IMG/VR virus record: IMGVR_UViG_3300046740_000429
Location: 1 to 23,605 of that record
Length of the DNA: 23,605 nt
Reading direction: 5' to 3' (one strand)
From: a virus
The position numbers were made by a program, and so were the translations under genes. The notes below the pieces were generated by a model. It was not told the DNA's origin, did no database searches, and was given only the letters and a program-made list of their open reading frames with translations. Shown piece after piece: positions 20,974 through 23,605 of this stretch; the first letter of the stretch is position 1, and every line of letters starts with the position of its first letter.

Positions 20974-21578
20974 GAAACCACCGCCACGGTAGCAGGCGCT
21001 ACAGACCGACGCCGGCGCACGAGCCACAGCGCAACAAGCGCCGGCACGATCATGAGTTCCTTGCCAAGCACCTGCCCCGGCATCAGCGTGAGCGAGAAGC
21101 CGGCCAGCCACAAGAAGAGGCCGGAATCGATGATTGCCCCCACGGTATTGCTGCAGGTCAGCGCCCACGCCCGATGATTCACACGGAGTGGGCTATAAAC
21201 CAGGAAATCGGCCGTCTCGCTGAACAGGAACGCCAGACCGCTAGCGAACGCGAAGCGCAGGGGTGAGACCGCCGTCGAGAGGATCGCCCCGACGGCGATG
21301 GCGATGATCACCGCCGGCCGCCCCGCCGTTTCCTGAAGCCAATCACGCGCGCTGAAACTGACGCCGGCGGCGAACACGCCCGCGGGCATCGCGAGTCCGA
21401 AGAGTGTGACGACGCCGAACGTGGCGAGCAGCCAGTTTGCGCCGACGATGCACAGGAGATACAGCAAAGCGGCTGAGAGCCCCCACAGGACGCGCCAGCG
21501 GGCAGAACGACGAATGACGCCTTTGCGCGCGTCACGGGCTGCTGCGAGGTCTACGGGCGCACTCACGGCGTCATTCAC
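20970..21578 (-). CDS. VUT-family (YhhQ-like) queuosine-precursor transporter
   Basis: 202 residues. The start is set at GTG 21578 because GGAGGTGA lies 4 nt upstream and it overlaps the antitoxin stop as GTGA; an upstream GTG (21593) has no such site. About six transmembrane helices can be seen: WGLSAALLYLLCIVGANWLL, VTLFGLAMPAGVFAAGVSF, a third AVIIAIAVGAIL, FAFASGLAFLFSETADFLVY, CSNTVGAIIDSGLFLWLAG and IVPALVALWLV. The FLFSETADFLVYSPLR and SNTVGAIIDSGLF segments are characteristic of the VUT/DUF165 family, whose members import preQ0/preQ1, precursors of 7-deazaguanines, across the inner membrane. Phage versions are known with DNA-modification genes; none are visible in this window. Confidence 0.82.
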   Translation of the reverse strand: MNDAVSAPVDLAAARDARKGVIRRSARWRVLWGLSAALLYLLCIVGANWLLATFGVVTLFGLAMPAGVFAAGVSFSARDWLQETAGRPAVIIAIAVGAILSTAVSPLRFAFASGLAFLFSETADFLVYSPLRVNHRAWALTCSNTVGAIIDSGLFLWLAGFSLTLMPGQVLGKELMIVPALVALWLVRRRRSVAPATVAVVS

Positions 21579-21793
21579 AGCGTCACCTCCCACAAGCGCG
21601 CGGTATCCGTGTAGCGTTCGCGCTCAGCGCGGCGAAACGCCTCGTAGATCGCGATCGGGATGATCGCCAGCACCGGCCGCTCCTGGCTGGTGATGATCAT
21701 GGCGGGCGCGCCGCTGATCGCCACCTGCCGGAACATTTCGCCGACCCGACGTTGAAACGCGCTCGCGGTGACGACGATCGGCTCCTGCATCAT
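21575..21793 (-). CDS. Orphan antitoxin of the Phd/YefM family
   Basis: 72 residues, ATG at 21793 overlapping the VRR-NUC stop as ATGA. The N-terminal domain has the Phd-type pattern: VVTASAFQRRVGEMFRQVAI, then GAPAMIITSQERPVLAIIPIAIYEAF, with the strand, helix, strand-turn-strand order that forms the DNA- and operator-binding dimer. The C-terminal part (RRAERERYTDTARLWEVTL) is short and would hold the toxin-binding segment. No Doc-, RelE- or PIN-type toxin is coded beside it: the neighbours are a nuclease and a transporter. It may counter a host toxin or serve as a regulator; both are inference. Confidence 0.8.
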   Translation of the reverse strand: MMQEPIVVTASAFQRRVGEMFRQVAISGAPAMIITSQERPVLAIIPIAIYEAFRRAERERYTDTARLWEVTL

Positions 21794-22152
21794 GCCACCC
21801 CTTTTAGTGTCGGGACGATCTCACTCTCCCAGACCTGTGGCCGCCATACGCGATGATCACCGCCAGCGGCACGGATGGCATCCCGCCACCCCTCCTGCGC
21901 GGCCGTGACGATGCCATCGTGCCGCTTCACTTCCACCCAGAGAATGAGGCGCCGCTCGGCATGAATAAGCGTCAGGTCCGGATAGCCAATGGCAGAGCGC
22001 CGACTGTCGAACGGGTGATAACACATCCAGTGACATATTCTCGCCAGCTGAATGATCTGCCACATGAAATCAGCCTCATTCACCGCGGCATCGAGCATCT
22101 GGCGTGCATCGGCGGCGGTGGTGCGTGTCGTAGCGGTAGGCGTCTTAGTCAT
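21790..22152 (-). CDS. VRR-NUC domain nuclease
   Basis: 120 residues. The ATG at 22152 is chosen because it overlaps the upstream stop by 8 nt (ATGACTAA) and the sequence before it in this frame is arginine-rich shadow of the neighbouring gene. The core has GYPD (56-59), WVEVKR (72-77) with Glu74 and Lys76, and Gln86 in TAAQEGW. These residues are the metal-binding set of the VRR-NUC branch of PD-(D/E)xK nucleases. Phages often code these as single-domain proteins in the replication or recombination module, acting as structure-specific nucleases. The N-terminal 20 residues are Thr/Ala-rich and not conserved-looking. Confidence 0.88.
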   Translation of the reverse strand: MTKTPTATTRTTAADARQMLDAAVNEADFMWQIIQLARICHWMCYHPFDSRRSAIGYPDLTLIHAERRLILWVEVKRHDGIVTAAQEGWRDAIRAAGGDHRVWRPQVWESEIVPTLKGVA

Positions 22153-22672
22153 CGAACTCCGCCTCTCGCGCTTGGAGCGCGTCAGCCGCCCGCCGCCGCG
22201 CAATGACCAGGCGCGCCCGACCGAGCGGCGTGATGCGTGGGTGCACGCGCGGCTCGACGAGCGCGTTGCGGCGGACGCCGAGGAGACCGGCGCGCTGCTG
22301 TATCGCTTTGGGCGTCCGGCCCAGTTCCTCGGCGACCGCGAGCGACGGGATGTCTGTCTCTGCCCAGAGATAGCGGAGGCGGGCATCCGTCTCCGGCGTC
22401 CACTCGGGCGCCGCGTAGCCGAACTTTTTCGCACGGGCCCGGCCGAGGATGGCCCGCTGCTTCTCGCTTGGCGGCGTGCCCAGGTTTTTCACGCGGATCC
22501 TGACCAGCGCGCCAGCATGCGCGAACCGCTCCACCCGTTCGACGATCGCGGTGAGCACGTCCAGTTCGAGCGGATCGGGTTCGGGCTGCTGTTCCAGCCA
22601 GAGGAGCACACCACGCAGCGTCAGGGCGTGCTGCTTCGTCATCGTCATTCGGCCCGGTTTACGCGTGCTCAA
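22145..22672 (-). CDS. DNA-binding protein with Myb/SANT-like helix-turn-helix
   Basis: 175 residues from TTG 22672, chosen because GGGGAGGAG lies just upstream; an ATG at 22648 lacks a site. The central segment EWTPETDARLRYLW (89-102), then DIPSLAVAEELGRTPKAIQQRAGLLGVRR, is a three-helix Myb/SANT or GcrA-like DNA-binding domain: two tryptophans at the core, and a recognition helix from PKAIQQRA. The N-terminal part has a helix-rich LRGVLLWLEQQPEPDPLELDVL. The C-terminus is basic. It overlaps the VRR-NUC start, so the two are likely co-translated. It probably controls early transcription or helps replication. Confidence 0.75.
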   Translation of the reverse strand: MSTRKPGRMTMTKQHALTLRGVLLWLEQQPEPDPLELDVLTAIVERVERFAHAGALVRIRVKNLGTPPSEKQRAILGRARAKKFGYAAPEWTPETDARLRYLWAETDIPSLAVAEELGRTPKAIQQRAGLLGVRRNALVEPRVHPRITPLGRARLVIARRRAADALQAREAEFDD

Positions 22673-22684
22673 GGTCTCCTCCCC

Positions 22685-23227
22685 TCAACCGCTTGGAACC
22701 AGGGACTCCCCCGTCTGCTCGAACTGCGCGTGCCACTGGCTGCGCTCCCCGAGCGTGCGCACCAGCACCTGAACACGCCGCTCAAGATCAGCGTCGCCCG
22801 GATGGCGATCCAGTTCCTCCAGGCGCTCAGTCAGGCGACGCTCAAGCAGCGTCGTCAGTCGCGCCGATGCGTGCAGCCATCGCTCGTGCGCACGCGAGCC
22901 GGGCCGCCAGGGCGTTGGCTTCGCAACAAACGCGACGTCGAAGTCCGCGGCCGTCCAGCGCCGTGGCGGTCCGCTCGACCCGTCAGACCCTGCGGTCCGC
23001 CGCCGTACCTCCACCGAACCGTTGAGGATGTCCGTCAGCGCCGCCGGCGTCGGAAAGGATCGCTCCGTCAGCAACGCACGCTCGCATGCCGCCGCGAAGC
23101 GCGCGTCGTCGCCCTGACCGAAGAGCGTCCAGTACGCCGCCATCGTCGGCGCTGGCACGTCAATCCGATAGACGCTTGCGAGCCGGAGCATCTGTGGCCG
23201 GAATGTCCGCTGGTAATCCACTCTCAC
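22685..23227 (-). CDS. Helicase-loader-like replication protein
   Basis: About 180 residues. GTG at 23227 (or 23221) is preferred since GGGAGG lies 4 nt (10 nt) upstream; an ATG at 23272 in frame lies inside the upstream gene. The N-terminal domain (DYQRTFRPQMLRLASVYRID, then TMAAYWTLFGQGDDARFAAACERAL and FPTPAALTDIL) has the rhythm of SPP1 G39P-type replicative helicase loader/inhibitors: aromatic tract, WxxL-like YWTLF, and a Pro-rich FPT motif before a final helix. The C-terminal part is basic and helical (LTTLLERRLTERLEELDRH). In this position it could load the helicase at the phage origin. The match is by pattern only. Confidence 0.6.
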   Translation of the reverse strand: MRVDYQRTFRPQMLRLASVYRIDVPAPTMAAYWTLFGQGDDARFAAACERALLTERSFPTPAALTDILNGSVEVRRRTAGSDGSSGPPRRWTAADFDVAFVAKPTPWRPGSRAHERWLHASARLTTLLERRLTERLEELDRHPGDADLERRVQVLVRTLGERSQWHAQFEQTGESLVPSG

Positions 23228-23605
23228 CCTGCCTCCCAAGGACGATGGCATCCAACTCAGCCATTGCCGCATCGTTGTTTCGTTGCCGCTGCTGCGCGAA
23301 CGTCACGGGCGGGACGCTTCCGTGTGGCGGCGCCCGTGGCGGGGGATCGACTGCGAGCTCTCCCCAATGCCCCGCGAGGCCACCGTGCGTCACCGCAATC
23401 GATGGGTACTTCCGGCCGTAGCGTTCCGCCCGGACGGGTACCTCCGCCGGCGTCCCACCCGCACCGAGGATCTGCTCCGCAGATTCGACGAGCCGGTCGT
23501 GTTCCTTCGCCGAGAGCCGGGCATTCGCGTCATACGCAAGGGCATGGGTGAGCGCATTCACAACATCGCGCACCGCGGCGGTCGGAGCCTCGCGCGCGGG
23601 CCTGT
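23160..23605 (-). CDS. Hypothetical protein at the right edge (start probably outside the window)
   Basis: The frame is open to the right edge. An in-window GTG (23573) gives 137 residues but has no ribosome binding site, so the true start may lie outside. The segment VRDVVNALTHALAYDANARLSAKEHDRLVESAEQILGA is a long helical stretch. A middle region of RKYPSIAVTHGGLAGHWGE follows, then a proline-rich linker (PPPRAPPHGSVPP) and a helix with QQRQRNNDAAMAELDAIV. The last about 22 residues overlap the next gene. I do not recognise the family; the linker between helical parts resembles replication proteins near the origin region of other phages. Confidence 0.55.
   Translation of the reverse strand, partial: RPAREAPTAAVRDVVNALTHALAYDANARLSAKEHDRLVESAEQILGAGGTPAEVPVRAERYGRKYPSIAVTHGGLAGHWGELAVDPPPRAPPHGSVPPVTFAQQRQRNNDAAMAELDAIVLGRQGESGLPADIPATDAPARKRLSD

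Noticed and set aside
1-23605. Integrase, repressor or attachment site showing a prophage
   Set aside because: None found on either strand in this window; lysogeny cannot be judged from it.

Overview
The window is a stretch of a high-GC tailed bacteriophage (or prophage) genome. Almost every base is coding, and every gene I accept lies on the minus strand, so transcription runs from the right edge (23605) to the left edge (1). Gene order, a 1160-residue tape measure protein, a tail-terminator/HK97-gp10 pair, a frameshifted tail assembly chaperone and a lambda-like major tail protein point to a siphovirus with a long non-contractile tail. I see no integrase, repressor, tRNA or CRISPR array. 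The host cannot be fixed from the sequence; it is a high-GC bacterium that uses clear AGGAGG-type ribosome binding sites.

Right part (about 20225-23605), early/accessory operon: an unrecognised partial protein, a helicase-loader-like protein, a Myb/SANT-like DNA-binding protein, a VRR-NUC nuclease, an orphan Phd/YefM antitoxin, a VUT/YhhQ-type queuosine-precursor transporter, a CxxC zinc protein and a protein with a C-terminal helix-turn-helix that may be a late regulator. Many of these genes overlap by ATGA, GTGA or TGATG, so they are probably translationally coupled. A 100-base gap (20127-20224) follows, with TTGAC repeats, a possible promoter and an intrinsic terminator.

Centre (about 12000-20126), packaging and head: terminase small subunit, terminase large subunit (split by a frameshift between its ATPase and nuclease halves), portal, a 58-residue two-TM membrane protein, a DUF6582-like protein, an HExxH zincin, scaffold, major capsid protein, a decoration-like protein, a small variable protein, head-tail connector, head-closure protein, a small acidic protein, HK97 gp10-like protein and tail terminator.

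Left part (1-12052), tail and lysis: major tail protein with an inserted beta domain, tail chaperones G and GT (CCCAAAC slippery site plus a perfect 10-bp downstream stem), tape measure protein with six 69-bp repeats, distal tail protein, a large fibre, a small coiled-coil-like protein, a tail hub protein, a 32-residue TM peptide, two unknown small proteins and, cut by the window edge, a putative TIM-barrel lysin.

The least expected feature is a family of 54-55 bp palindromic elements at three places (2930-3039, 6678-6731, 13947-14000). Two copies of equal length have outer stems that differ at five base pairs, each changed on both strands so that pairing is kept. At the third place one copy appears to have inserted inside another. 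Two of the three loci form the C-terminal end of a protein.
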